From: Sternotherus odoratus
Lineage: Eukaryota; Chordata; Testudines; Kinosternidae
Length of the DNA stretch: 64,000 nt
Assembly (NCBI GenBank): GCA_032164245.1
Contig: JAVMKO010000003.1
Coordinates: 96,278,054 to 96,342,053, forward strand
Reading direction: 5' to 3'
Shown in pieces: positions 1 through 12,300 of this stretch (the stretch's first letter is position 1; every line of letters begins with the position of its first letter). A program made the translations under genes and the position numbers. Under the pieces are notes generated by a model that had not been told where the DNA came from, made no database searches, and saw only the letters and a program-made list of their open reading frames with translations.

Positions 1-1059
1 TGCTAAATTAGCCAAAAATATTTTGAAAATACTCTCCAAAGGCATACACAAAACAGCTTATTTGCCAAGCTGAGAAACAGTCGTTTGTAAGAAATACAAA
101 ATGTGTCTGGGAGCTCTCCGGGCAATGAATTAACCTGTAAATACCAGTACTTAGAGATCAGTATAAGTCCTAAGTCTCCTTGTCTACAAAAGTTTAGTGT
201 ACTCCATTTCCACCTGCCAAGGAGAGGAGAATAGAGGCTGCTTTTTATTGCCTTGCCTTTGCACAAGAACACTGGTGGACTCTGCGAAGTGGCTCACAAA
301 GTTAATGTTTCCCAGAAGTGACAGTATTCACTTGTGTGCACTTAAGTCAATTTGGATGACTCACTAGATTCCCCGTTTTCTTTTTGTTTGGGAGGAGCTG
401 TAATAGCATTAACAGCTGAAGGTTTCTGTGCTGTGCTTCAGCCAAGGTTTTGCTTCTCAAGCCAGGTTTAGCAGTGATGTGTATTTTAAGCAGTATGCTA
501 AAGCTGGGTTTATGGTATTGCACAGCACACTGTTCAGATGCGGTAGTGCTAGTAAAAGATATGTGTACTGTATAAGGTACATTCTGGACACTATCAACTA
601 TGGGGGTTGCTTTATTGGATGAAATCTCAGTTTTCTGAGAGACATTCTCTGTGTATGGGTAGGCATACATGTGTTAAAATGTAAGTGAGGGCTTTTCACA
701 GGCACAAAGGGCAGGTGGGTGCCCAGCTTCCATTTGTGCCTTTAAAAATTGCCTCCTTAAAGTGTAGCATCAGTGCTTAGAGGGATGAAGAAACATTTTG
801 TGGTTAAAACACTGGGTTTGGATTTGGGAGATTGTGTTTTATTTGTTATTGCCACAGACTTCGTTTATTCTCTGAGCCTCAACTCCCAGCCTGTAAAATG
901 GGGATAATAGCACTTAACAGAGCCGGGATGAGGATATGTGTGTTGATGACAGTGAGGCTCTTGTCTACCGTAGGTCTGGAAGCCATATAAATAGATTATG
1001 GGTCTCTTACTGGAGTGGATGGGTGAGATTCTTTGGCCTGCAATGTGCAGGAGGACAGA
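1..1059 (+). other. Upstream intron, mostly unclassified
   Basis: Intronic sequence before window exon 1. Around 780-930 there is an old MIR-like SINE stretch (ending near ctgtaaaatggggataatag). No exon, RNA gene or recent insertion is seen in the rest. Confidence 0.4.
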
Positions 1060-1067
1060 CTCTAGAT

Positions 1068-1408
1068 CAGTGGTCCCCAACCCCCGGGCCGCGGACCGGT
1101 ACCGGTCCGTGGATCATTTGGTACCGGGCCGCGGCCGCCTTCACTTCAGCAGCGCCGCGGGGCACTCAGCGCCGCGGGGCACTTCCTGCCCTTGTATGTC
1201 CACCGAAAACCCGCCGCCGTGATAGCTTCTGTATCGGAGGTAATATATTCGGCGGCTTTTCGGCGGACATACAAGGGTCCGCCGCGCCGAGGGAAAAAAA
1301 AAGGAGTCGCGCCGCGCTGAGGAAAAGGGGTTGCGCTGCGCCCCGGGCCGCAGTAAAATTGTAAAAGCGTTGACCGGTCCGCGGTCATACAAAGGTTGGG
1401 GACCACTG
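1068..1408. mobile_element. Non-autonomous hAT transposon, GC-rich
   Basis: Perfect 15-bp terminal inverted repeats CAGTGGTCCCCAACC / GGTTGGGGACCACTG, flanked by an exact 8-bp target duplication ctctagat (1060-1067 and 1409-1416). An internal inverted repeat lies at 1189-1209 and 1257-1277. There is no transposase reading frame. Confidence 0.95.
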
Positions 1409-1416
1409 CTCTAGAT

Positions 1417-3475
1417 GATCATGATGGTACCTTCTGGCCTCAAAGTCTGTGAGGAGGGTTTTTTATTTAAAAACTAAATTTAAATTTAGTACCCATAAAA
1501 ATGGAGATTAATAGAACCCTCAATACAGATAGTTGTTGTATAAAGCATCAGTGAAGATAGTTTGATGAAGCCCTGTGGACAACCACAGTTCACAAAAGAA
1601 AATGGGATACGTGGATGCAATAACATAAGGCTAGACAAAAAATTCTGAAAAATACTGTATTTTATCGAGCAGAGATCCATTTTTTCATTAGGAGTCCAGT
1701 GTCCAGCTTTGGTCACCTTACCTTGAAATATAGCAAGAGACTGAATGGGAGGAGATGGTTGGGTTGTGGGATTTTCATATAACGAGAGTGAAAAACCGTG
1801 GGTGATTTCACTTGAAAAAGGAAAGAGAGGAGTAGATTGAGGTATTCACAGCGATATGAATTGAGAATGAGAATTGACTAGTTTCTCCTTTTCACTGTAT
1901 TTCATAATAGAAAGCTTTGAAACCTATGACATACACTGTGGGAGAAAATGAATAACAAGAGTCACATACACAGGTTTAATACAGCAGCCACATTTATTGT
2001 TATCAGCGATGTTCCAGAATTACGCTTCCTGGGGTATCCTCCCTGAACTTTGGTCAAGGCATCTGATTTAATAAGAGCCGAACAAAAAGTATAAAAGTTA
2101 ATTTTATCTTATTGTCTTGCTGAATGTTCTCCCAGACTCGCCCTCCCACACGAAGCCTGGTAAGTGGGGCATTTAGCACATATTTCTGCTGATAGCTATT
2201 TTCTTTAAATGTCCTCTTTAAAGCCAACTCTGATTATTATGGTTCACCACTGCGCTACATAATGATCTCAGTTACTATACATCAAATTTACACCAGGATA
2301 ATTGTGTTCAGAATTTATCTCATTATCCCTGAAAGGATATTTTTCTTGTGTTTGCTCTAGTGAAATGGAAAGTGGACACCATCTTTTTAAAATATTCTTA
2401 TTTTCTATATCTGGTTCTGGCCATTATGGGAGACAAGATACCGGACTAGGCGGGCCAGCGTCTGATCCATTATGGCTGCTTCTGTGTTCCTAAACACCTG
2501 TTAGCGCTGTAGTGATGAAAATGTCATTCCTCATGTGCATTGTAAAGGCTGGAATGAAGCAGGAATGTAGATTTTACCCACTTGTAAAGTAAAGTTTAAT
2601 TTTTGTTTAAAAAGCAATTTACATGACGATTCAGGGTTTCTAAGGTGCAAGCTACTTTAAAAGGTTCACTGCTGGCAGTGTTGCTTGTGCAAGTGTGAAA
2701 TGCATATTAAGACCTGGAGCCCTTTGATTACTCTTCAAGGTTTCCTTTTCTGGGTTGCTTTAAATTGTTTCTTTTCTGCTTAGCCTCTGTGTATCAAGCA
2801 TTCTGTAGCTATTTAAGCTGCATATAATATGCCTTCTGCGACTGCCCTGGGATGTTGATATAAATGAAACTTTTACCATATTTTTCCTCTTTCTTCCAGT
2901 TTATTTGCATTCTTTTCTCATCTAAGATTTTTTGTTTTGAGAAATAGGGCTGGCTTTTGGCCTGTCCCTCCACAGGTGTGCAAGGAACCTCCTGGCCACA
3001 AATGAAGGCTGACCACAATTAGAGTACATGCAGTCCCCTGAGTACAAGGTTTGCTTCTGACTAGCACTGCTAATAAATGAAAACTGCAGGGAATTGATTC
3101 AGGGTTATTTTTTCTTCTTGTCTTAAAGGAATACTGTCTGCCTTGTAAAAAAAAAAATTCTTCTAATGTTGAAGCCAGTTACATTTGGTAGAGCAACAAA
3201 TGTCATCTGCAGTAGTTTTTTTTAATTCCGCTGCTTGTGTATTCAGTAAAACAAGCATAAACCTTCTGACTGCTGTTCAGCTCCTCCTAAGAGTTGGATC
3301 CTTGCTCATGCAGCAAGAGGGATCAAAAATGAAACAAATCATGTGGCTTATATGAATATGCTAATTCACATTATTTGGACTTTTTCAATCAAAATTTTAT
3401 TTGGAATCCCAAGGGATGCAACATTAAAATATTATGACAGAAATTAAATGGATAGAGAACTACACATATGAAAAG
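1417..3475 (+). other. Intron without recognised features
   Basis: AT-rich intronic sequence. No exon, transposon end or RNA gene recognised. Confidence 0.4.
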
Positions 3476-3942
3476 TGTAAGAGATCCGCCCGTTGCCCAC
3501 TCCACAACTGGGCAGGAAACTTCTCTGTGGCTTCACCAGTGTCCTTTATTTATAGTGCAAACCTCACCCCCTTTGTACAGCTTTAACAGTGCTGGCTTAA
3601 TACCTGCACAGGGAGACAGACCACAGCTCAGGAATCAACCCCCTTCCTGGCTCACAGGGATCCAGAGTCTAAGTACTCCTCCCTCCTGACTCCCTAGCAT
3701 CCTTCTACAAACTAAACTCAACTTCAACCACACCACACCACACCACACCACACCCTGGGCTTCCTTCCTGCCGGGCCTTATATCCCCCAGGGAGGCTGCC
3801 AGGTGCAGCATGTTGAGCTTGAGCCCTCTGCAGCCCAGGTGGCTGATTAGCCTTCTCCTTCAGGCAAAGCTTGCAGAGGCTCCTGTGCTTTTAAAGGGGC
3901 AGCAGGGCTGGCTCAGCCGCTCCTGGCCAGCACCCTGCCACA
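3476..3942 (-). mobile_element. Probable solo LTR
   Basis: Starts TGTAAGAG and ends CTGCCACA, the TG...CA pattern of a long terminal repeat. Read on the minus strand it has a TATA-like ggatataaggc near 3778-3790. A (CCACA)n tract lies about 3728-3754. The flanks aaaag and aaact match only partly, so the ends are tentative. Confidence 0.5.
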
Positions 3943-4510
3943 AAACTTAATGCTAGTGAGGCTAACAGTATTCCTCTATTTTGAAAATAAAAAACTGGGG
4001 GAAGTAACATATGGACCTACGGGCATGTCAGTATGTGTCTTATTTTCATTTCTCTCCCCCTCATGATTACAGTATCGACTGTGTGTCTTTTTCTCAGTGT
4101 CTTCCGTGGCTTGAAGCCATTCTCTCTCTGCTGGCAAAATATCATAGCATTAATGCCAATCTGTGGCTCAGGAAAATTTGTAAACCATCATCCCGTGAGA
4201 ATCCCACGTTGTCATCAGTTCACATACTGTAGGAAATAATCTGCCATAGAACAAGCTGATTATTTTATTTTTTTCAAACAGGAAGCTTTGTGTTGCCTTT
4301 TCTTTTGTGGAGACTTACTGCATAATAAAAGTAAAATTGTTTAGAGGCTAGAAAACCCTCCTGTAAAATCTTGTTAGCTAAATGCTTATTTCCACCCAGT
4401 CAAACAATAATTACCTAGCACATTAGCAGCTGTAAATTTCAGGAACAGAGAAAATCATCTTTTAATTTGTTAACATAGAAGTATCTTGCATATTAACAAA
4501 AGTGTAACCT

Positions 4511-4727
4511 AAGGCTTTGTTTACACAATGCAGCTTTCAGCGACATGGTTGTGCTACAGCCGGGCCGCTAAAAGCCGTGCAGCATAGCCGCTGTTTGTCG
4601 GCAGGAGAGTACTATTCACCCCAGCGCTTGTCATCGACAAAACTTTGGTCGTTCGGTGGAAGAAGGAGAGTAACACCTCTGAACGACAAAAATTTTGTCT
4701 TTCACTTGCCAGTGTAGACAAAGCCTT
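4511..4727. mobile_element. MITE with AAGGCTTTGT ends
   Basis: Inverted ends AAGGCTTTGTTTACAC and GTGTAGACAAAGCCTT bound a 217-bp element with no coding capacity. No clear target duplication. A related copy sits at 61671-61966. Confidence 0.75.
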
Positions 4728-5375
4728 GTGTGTGCTTCATTTTAAGTATCTGGGTAGTCCCATTGCTTCAGTGAAACTATTCCTGTCCTTAAAGTTTAAG
4801 CACATGAGTTTTTGTAGCATCAGAGCCCGAAAGCTGTGTAGCTATTCTCACATTAAAACAGCTATTTAAACAAACAAACAAAAAAAGGGGGAGGGGGAAG
4901 TGGGTGGTTAGTTGAAGTGATATATATATACACACCAGATGAGAAATCGCATTTTAAAAATATATATATTTTTTAACTGGCAATAAATGAAGTTGGATTT
5001 TGATTTATTGCTGGCCTCAGAATGAGCTGTACTAATAGTTGTTATAATCTGTCTTGTATGGCCTATCTGCCCCTGATAAGTACGGTAGCTAAAGGGGTTG
5101 GTCCTGCAGCTGGTAATGCTGCTGTTGCCACAGAAGATGGTATTTCAGACAGCATGCTGGGTAAATAAAGCTTTTGTTTAATTCTCTGGGACTGTATTTT
5201 CAGTCCAACAAAATGTCTGTGTGAAATGACGAATGGACATAGCTCAGTCTAGGCTTGCATCACAAATGCAGCAGATGTAATTAGAGACCAGTTTGGGGGG
5301 GAGGGGAGGAATTGGCAGCCTGTGCTTGGGGAAAGGCCCAGGAGTGAGAATATGGGGAGCAAGTTTTCTTCGGGC
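4728..5375 (+). other. Intron without recognised features
   Basis: Only short A/T-rich runs and a TA dinucleotide stretch near 4919-4931 are visible. Confidence 0.35.
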
Positions 5376-5766
5376 TTGGCTACACTTGTATGTTATAGTG
5401 CAATAAAGCCGCCAAGAGCGCTCTACCTTACTACCTGTCCACATTGGCACGGCACGTAGAGCGCTCTGACTCCATGGCTGGAGCGCTCCTGGTACTCCCC
5501 CCTCCCCAAGAGGGATAACATTTGTTGCGCTCTCGCTGGAGCACTGCGGCACCAGTGTGGACACCTAATGCGCTCTGACTGGTTTCTGGAAGTGTCCCAC
5601 AATGCCTGTTCTAGTCACTCTGGTCATCACGTTTGAACTCTGCTCTCCTGTCCTCAGGTGACCAACCGTCAGACCCGCCCTTTAAATTCCCTGGGAATTT
5701 TGAAAATCTCCTTCCTGTTTGCTCAGCCAGGTGTGGAGTGCTCTCAGCACATCTTTCCAGGTGACC

Positions 5767-6067
5767 ATGCCTCCACACGCCAGGCTATTTTTAGAATGGA
5801 GCAATGGCGAGGTGCTGGACTTCATCAGTGTTTGGGCAGAGGCAGCTGTACCATCCCAGCTGTGCTCCAGCTGTAGGAATTACCATACCTATGGCAGATA
5901 TCAAGGGCCATGACGGACCGGGGCCACGACCGGAACGCAGTCCAGTGTCGGGTTAAAGTAAAGGAGCTGCGGAAAGCCTACTGCAAAGTCCGTGAGGCAA
6001 ACGGCCGCTCCGATGCTGCCCCGACGACCTGCAAATCCTATAAAGATCTGGACGCGATACTTGGGGG
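5767..6067 (+). pseudogene. Myb/SANT-like DNA-binding protein remnant (transposon-derived)
   Basis: Starts MPPHARLFLEWSNGEVLDF in one frame, then continues in a second frame from 5910 as MTDRGHDRNAVQCRVKVKEL to KDLDAILGG. Tryptophan and basic spacing match a Myb/SANT-like domain found on PIF/Harbinger-type elements and in related reptile genes. A frameshift near 5905-5910 and the LTR insertion at 6068 break it. It is unlikely to be a functional host gene. Confidence 0.75.
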
Positions 6068-6769
6068 TGTAGGCGGGTGGACACTCACCCCGGCGGCGCC
6101 TCCTGCTGGTCGTCTGGGGAATCAGCTCTCCAGCCTCCAGAGCGCCCTCTGCCGGCCGATGTCCCGCTCCTACTCCGGCCCCGTGTCCCTCCCGGACCCC
6201 GGTGACCTCTAGCTGAGGGTGCTGCACCCCTGCAGAACCCCCTCAAGTCTTAGGGTCCCCTCTCCCTGGGGAACCCTCCACCCACTATCCCCACCTTGCC
6301 TCAGACTTTGCCACTGCCAGTCACCATTTGCCTCCGCTCAGTGAGGCAGACTGCAGTATCATGGCCTCTCATCACCGGCAAGGGGGGTTGGCCTGCTGCT
6401 CCTAATGCTAGCCCTGGGCTGCCCCCTGCAACCCCAGTACCCCTGGGTCAGGCCTTCTGTCAGGCCTTGCAGCCTGGGGCTCTCAGGCTAGAGCTCCCTA
6501 GCTCCCAGTGCCTTGCCCCAGCCCTGCCCCAGTCCAAGTACCTTGCTTAAGGCTCCCCGCAGCTAGGCCTGTCTTCCTCTGGATACAGAGAAGACTATTC
6601 TCCAGGTCCCTGCCTCTCAGGCTTTATACAGGCCTGAGAGTTTGGGGCGTGGCCACTCAGCTGAGCCTGCTTCCCAATCAAGCCTGGGACCTGCTGGCTC
6701 CTGGCCACAACCCCTTCCCTGGGCTACTCCAGCCCTTTCAGGCAGGGAGCGGGTGGTCACCCCGCTACA
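6068..6769 (-). mobile_element. Solo LTR inserted in the Myb/SANT remnant
   Basis: 702 bp bounded by TGTAGGCGGG and CCCCGCTACA, with a near 5-bp duplication ggggg (6063-6067) / ggggc (6770-6774). The interrupted frame resumes at GDPTSTP directly after it. A TATA-like box (minus-strand ctgtataaagcc) lies near 6620-6632, suggesting minus orientation. No internal retroviral genes remain. Confidence 0.8.
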
Positions 6770-6849
6770 GGGGCGATCCCACCTCCACTCCAACATTGAA
6801 GATAATGTTGAAGACAACAATGAAGACTCGGCACACCACTGCTGAAAGG

Positions 6850-7548
6850 TTGCCAACCCCTGCTCTACAGGATCACTTAATGGTTCCCCCAAACTCCTCA
6901 TTGTGTGCCAGATCCTCAGCTGATGTAAATCAGCATAGCTCTGTTGACTTCAGAGGCGCTACACTCACCAGGTGAGGACCGGGCTCATAGTTTGTAAGCA
7001 ACCCAGGACAAGGAATATTTTTCTGGATCTTCTCTATCAGATGCTACAGAATAGTGTGTGATCAAGTGTGGTTCACCATTAAACTAATTGATGTAATCTC
7101 CTGGTTTTAATCCTTTATAATTATGCATAGTCCGTTGCAAAGTACGTGGGAATAAAATATAGGGTTATTACCATTTCTAACACTCAAAGCTGTGGTACTA
7201 GCTAAGAAAACATAACATGTGTGCTTAACAACCCCTCCTTCCCCCCCCCCTACACAAGAATGAGAACACGGTGTACCCTTATTAACAGAAAGAAACACTA
7301 TGAAAATCACTTTTTATAAATAACCACCTACATTGGCCTTTATTGTGAACTAAACTCTGCAGAACAACATGAATAGATTCAAACAGTCTCATGCTTCATG
7401 CTGAAGTCCCACACAAATGTTCTGGGCTCCCCAATTATTTCCCTTAAGGCAGGTTCTCACCTGATCTGATGTCTGAAAGTAAGAGTCGAGGGGAGTTTAA
7501 GTGCTCAATGCCTTTTCATCGAAAGCCTGATTCCCTACTGCAGATTTA
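6850..7548 (+). other. Intron with a small palindromic repeat
   Basis: 6905-6985 holds cagctgatgtaaatcagcat followed by agctctgttgacttcag, a short near-palindrome that recurs at about 21015-21080. A C run lies at 7241-7250. Nothing else recognised. Confidence 0.4.
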
Positions 7549-8460
7549 CGTCTATGCTACAGAGTTTTGAAGTAAAAATTATGCCAGTGTTCGGCCACCA
7601 CTTTAATTAAACTGCTGTTGCACGTCCATACTATGCTCCTTGTGTCGGTGGAGCGCATCCACATTAGCAGCTGTTGCATTGACACAGAGAGCAGTGCACT
7701 GTGGGTAGCTCTCCCACTGTGCAACTGGCCGCAGTGTGCTTTGGGAAGGGTTTGCAGTGCCTCATGGGGCAGGCACAGCATCACATGATGCAGGTTTTCC
7801 AATCCCATTGTTCCAAGGGCATCCTACTCCATGGATTGGAGCTGCTTTTCAACTGAAGTGTGTATGGGGAGGAGGAAGGAGGAGAGTGTGTGTGTGTTGG
7901 CTGGGGGGGAGGGGGAGAGACCGAGAGACTGTATGTTGGGGGAGTGTGTATGTGAGCAACAGAGTTCATGTTGGGGGAGAGTGGGTGTGTTGGCATGCTG
8001 TCTTTTTAAGTTCAGATAGCAGCCAGAAGCAATCAATCCTGAGGCAGGGGGAGGGGAACACCCCTACACGTCAGCCCCCGCCTCCCATCCTGGCTCAGCA
8101 CAGCAGTCCCTCCTGCTGATCACCCTGGGTAGCGGCAACCTGCCTGCTGCTGTTTTCCTAGTGCTGGGGAGAGCAGGATTCCAAGTTGCCCCCTGCTGCC
8201 AGAGCAGCACAGTCAGCTGTCAGAACTTACCAAAGCTTTGAAAGGGGAGGGGCGCATGCCTGCAAGGCAGCCAAGTTCAAAACAGTCAGCAGAGTGGTCA
8301 CGGCAGGCATTGTGGGATGCTGGGGAAGGCCAGTTAAATTAACATAATGAACAGCAGCATCTACACTGACCCTTTGTTGCTTTAACTTTGCCACCAAAAC
8401 TTTGTGCTTCTCATCGAGGTGGTTTTATTTTGTCAGCAAAACTGTGTAGTGTAGACAAGG
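7549..8460. mobile_element. Large MITE-like DNA transposon
   Basis: Imperfect inverted ends: gtctatgctacagagttttg on the left and caaaactgtgtagtgtagac on the right. The interior has purine-rich runs and tgtg repeats near 7858-7995 but no protein. Target duplication not resolved. Confidence 0.6.
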
Positions 8461-9085
8461 CCTCAATCTTTCTGTACATTAACCTATTGTATTCATGCTA
8501 ATTGGAACAACAGCCTCCAGGAGCTGTCTTATATGAGTGAACGGGACTCTGTTCTGCGAGCATGGGTGATGGTTGCATTTTATTACTCTGTTTGAGCTAA
8601 ACACTTCAATGTAATTGATTAATATTTCAGGTGAAACCCTGCAATAAAACAAACCCACTGCATAGTAAGAAAACTGCCTGCTGTGCAAGGGGGAAATTTG
8701 CCCGTGTGCAGTGAGTCAGCACCAGGGCCAGTCCCACTTAAACCCTCAAAATAGGGTTTAAGGGGTGCCCATGCTTTGTCGTGGACCTCTGCACAGGGCC
8801 AATGTTCATGGTAACAGAGAAAAGTTTACAGTCTGTGAAATGCTGCTGCTGCTGCTTAACTGTGTTATAACTACGTTGTCTTTTTAACTTTCACCTTTAA
8901 CTTACCCTTGTCGATTATTGTGATCTCATGTTAGCCACACGCATCATAGGTTGTATTTGACTTCCTCTGAAGCAGGAGATACTGATGGCTGAAGGCAGGA
9001 GAGCAGACATGACAGATCACTGAGCTGATTTGGAATGGCATAGCTTGTCTTTCTATATAATTCTTATGTAACTGTCACCTTCTAG
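8461..9085 (+). other. Intron up to exon 1 acceptor
   Basis: No transposon recognised. The acceptor tract ends ctgtcaccttctag at 9085. Confidence 0.4.
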
Positions 9086-9356
9086 GTAACACTCGGCTGC
9101 ATTTTCTGGTCCTGGTGACAGGCTGTACGTCAGTTGGAAAAATCCTGGATGCTGAAGTTTACAAAATCACCGCAACAGATTTCTGTCCCCTCCAGGAAGA
9201 AACTAAGGAAGAGGATCGTGTTAGTGCCCTTAAGAAAATCCTGAACTCTGGAATGTTCTATTTCTCCTGGCCAAACGCAGGCTCAAACTTTGACCTGACA
9301 GTGCGGGCCCAGAAGCAGGGTGATAACAACTATGAATCTGGTAACTCCTTCTTCTG
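9086..9356 (+). CDS. SYNJ2: SYNJ2 window exon 1 (SAC domain, N-terminal part)
   Basis: Encodes [20 protein letters not shown] onward to NSFF plus two bases of a Trp codon. The acceptor is ccttctag and the donor is gtgagt. The first two bases complete a Gly codon begun in the previous exon, which is not in the window, so this is probably the third coding exon. It forms the N-terminal beta-rich part of the SAC domain. Confidence 0.95.
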
Positions 9357-12300
9357 GTGAGTACTTAGTGTTATCTCCAAGTTTTTAGTCAAACCCGGCT
9401 TCCCTCTAAATCTCACAGAACTCTGGAGAAAAATAAAGCTATAGATTCAAACCTCAGTGCATTTTGCTTAGCTAACATTTTACTTTACACTACAGGGCAT
9501 ATGCTCTGGCAGATTCATGGTCAATCAAGTTTGAGCCAATAACATCTCGATTATTTATGTGACCCACCTGCAAAAGCAAATTTAATAATTGGAGTTTCTG
9601 GTTTTTCTGGAAAGAAAATATATATTTGCTATGTTTACTGTGTACTGTAAAACTACTTATCATATATAAATAAATGTATTTAACTTCCCAAAATTTTTCT
9701 TTAAATTATTTGTTTAACAAGCATTCTTAATGTGGTAAAACCTGTACTTGTGCTCATACATCACTTCTGCTGTATTATGTCATATTTGTAACTCTGGTGG
9801 GTTTAAAGTCTCTAAATTTACTACTCTAGTTTTTACATTGCAAATATCTATGTTAATCAATGAATTTGCAACTTACTGTAACCAAACCATTGCACATATG
9901 CCAACTCCTCTGATATGTTGATGTGCACTTATTTTATTTACTGAGTAACAGTTTTAAAAACTTAAGTAACAAATATGTCTCACTTCAGCAAAGATTGATT
10001 GAATGGAAAAAAATACATAGAAATGAGGATCCTTCCTATGTGGGCCCGCTGCAGAGGAGTTCAGTTTGTTTATCCTACAAGTTTTGATAGGATGCTTCAA
10101 TCCCCTTCATCCCGTATTTTTTTAATGATAGGAAGTCACGTAGGAAGTTAAACTGTAGTGGAAATAAATAAGAAGTTATATAATGCATATGAACAATAAT
10201 AATTTGGCAGAATTACACCTAAAAGTGCTGCTAGTGTGAAATACTTCTTGTGGCTGGCAGTAGGTAAATATCAATAGCTGAACAGGGTTGTAATCGATGA
10301 TTAATAGATAAGGAAGAGCAATTCAATCTGGTAAATAATCTCTCCTGTGAGGATGTGATTTCACCTGATAAGTGGTGTGTAGTTCAGAATAGTGGAATAT
10401 AAAATCCAGTTTCAGCTGTGCTGTGTGCGCCTTCCTCATGGAACAGCTGACAACAAACCAGCTGTGTTCCAACAGAATTAAACTGCCAAATTAGAGGTCT
10501 ATTTTTAATATAGAAATAGTACAATATATATAGTTTTTAAAGGCTTTCTCTTGATAGTTTGCTCTCAGAAGATACATATTTGAATTCAATGGCACATCTG
10601 CTTTCTGTATGAATCTGTTGTTTTGCTAGATCAATCTCACTTTATGTGGAAGCCCTATGCTTTTATATGTTGTCTAACATAAGATCCCTTGTATTTCTAA
10701 AATAAATATGTGAAACATTTATATATACAGTAAAACCTCGATTTAACGGACCTCGATTTAACGGACTTCGGATGCAACGGACAAAATTTCTGATCCATAT
10801 CAGACCGCGACCCCTCCCTGCTGCGGCCCCGGTCCCCTTCCCTGGCGGCCGTCTGCTGGCTCCCGGCTGCCGCCCCGGTCCTGGCAGCAGGCGGGCTGGC
10901 TGCCTGGCTTCCGGGTCCCTCCCTGGTCCCGCCAGCGGGTGGGCTGGCTGCCTGGCTTCCGGGTCCCTCCCTGGTCCCGCCAGCGGGCGGGCTGGCTGCC
11001 GGCTCCTGGCTGCCGCCCGGGTCCCAGCAGCGGGCGGGCTGCGGAGCTGCCGCCTCGACCCTGTGGCGGGCGGGCTGCTGCTCCGACAGCTCCATTTTTT
11101 TTTAAAATTAAATAACGGACTTTTTGATTTAACGGACACCCCCTCGCTCGAATTAGTCCGTTAAATGGAGGTTTTACTGTAATATGAAATCTTAAAAAAC
11201 CCAACATTGGCCACTAGCATGGAAAATTTCATCCCCAATTTCAAAGTTTGGGGAAAAAATAAAAAAAGCTGAAAAAGCGTTCTTATAACAGAAAGTGTCA
11301 GGCAACCTTAACTGTAGGCAGCACTATCTGTGGACCCTATAACATGAACTGGAAGTACAGAAATTTTACTGGAATTTGCCTTGGATAAGATGGATACATT
11401 TTCTTTTTACGTGGAGATATGGAAGGAAGAAGGAAAATGTAATTCTTTTATAGCTGTTTTTTTAGCTATGCTCTATAAAAAGAGTAGAAAAATTCTTCAT
11501 CTTTTTCAAATGCGTTGCTCTGTGAAGCGAAAATCTTTAGTAGGATTCTACTGGTATAGTAACCGTAATAGGGAATTGCTGATGACTGATGGGAGTACAT
11601 TGGAGAGACTATGCACGCCTCTCAGACCTGGTCACAGACTGGCTTGCTTAAAAAAATAATACAAAGATACTACTTCCATTGTAAACGGTGCAGAACTCAG
11701 TTTGTATCATTTTCTTTCACTTTTAGGCCTGGTCTATGCTGGGAAAGCTTCCCCCGAAATTCCAACAGGTTTTAAAAAGAGTTCTGCTAAACCAATTTTA
11801 AAACCTGTTGGAACTATAGTGTAGACCGGGTTCCAGGCAGCACTGACTGAAAGAGTTAGTTGGACTGCACCATAATTTAGGTAAGAGCCTTTTAATGACC
11901 AGCATGTTTCCAGATATGGTGACCAGACAGCAAGTGTGAAAAATCAGGATAGGGGGTGGTGAGTAATAGGATCCTATATAAGAAAAAGACCCAAAAATCG
12001 ACTGTCCCTATAAAATCAGGACATCTGGTCACCCTATTCCCAGAGATTAGAAAATTGGGAAAGGGGAGATTGCATATGAATTTATATAGGCTGGGGCAAA
12101 GTCTTCTGGACACATGGGCAGAGTATGGTGACACTGTTAAAATCTCCCCGTTTCTGTGAATTATGACCTTCACCAGGATTGTCATCTATTAATTATTAAT
12201 TTCAGATAAGGTGAGGTGCAATAACAAAGGAATAACTTCCTATTATGAGCTTTAATTAGTGAACAATGTGGGGTGCAACTTGTTTCTCTCTCATTTTTTG

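Larger units (their letters stand above)
5376..6845 (+). mobile_element. PIF/Harbinger-like transposon remnant carrying a Myb/SANT-type gene and a nested LTR
   Basis: Begins near a gggcttggctacacttg terminal-type sequence. It contains a broken reading frame for a Myb/SANT-like protein (5767-6067) that resumes after the LTR at 6775. The family is recognised from the word pattern GRGHDR-x-CRVKVKELR. The right end is unclear. Confidence 0.6.

Noticed and set aside
5767..6067. Functional host Myb/SANT gene
   Set aside because: A frameshift and an LTR insertion break the reading frame, and it lies within transposon-like sequence in an intron.
9086..9356. Assignment to SYNJ1
   Set aside because: The exon words ([39 protein letters not shown]) fit SYNJ2 rather than SYNJ1 as I remember both.
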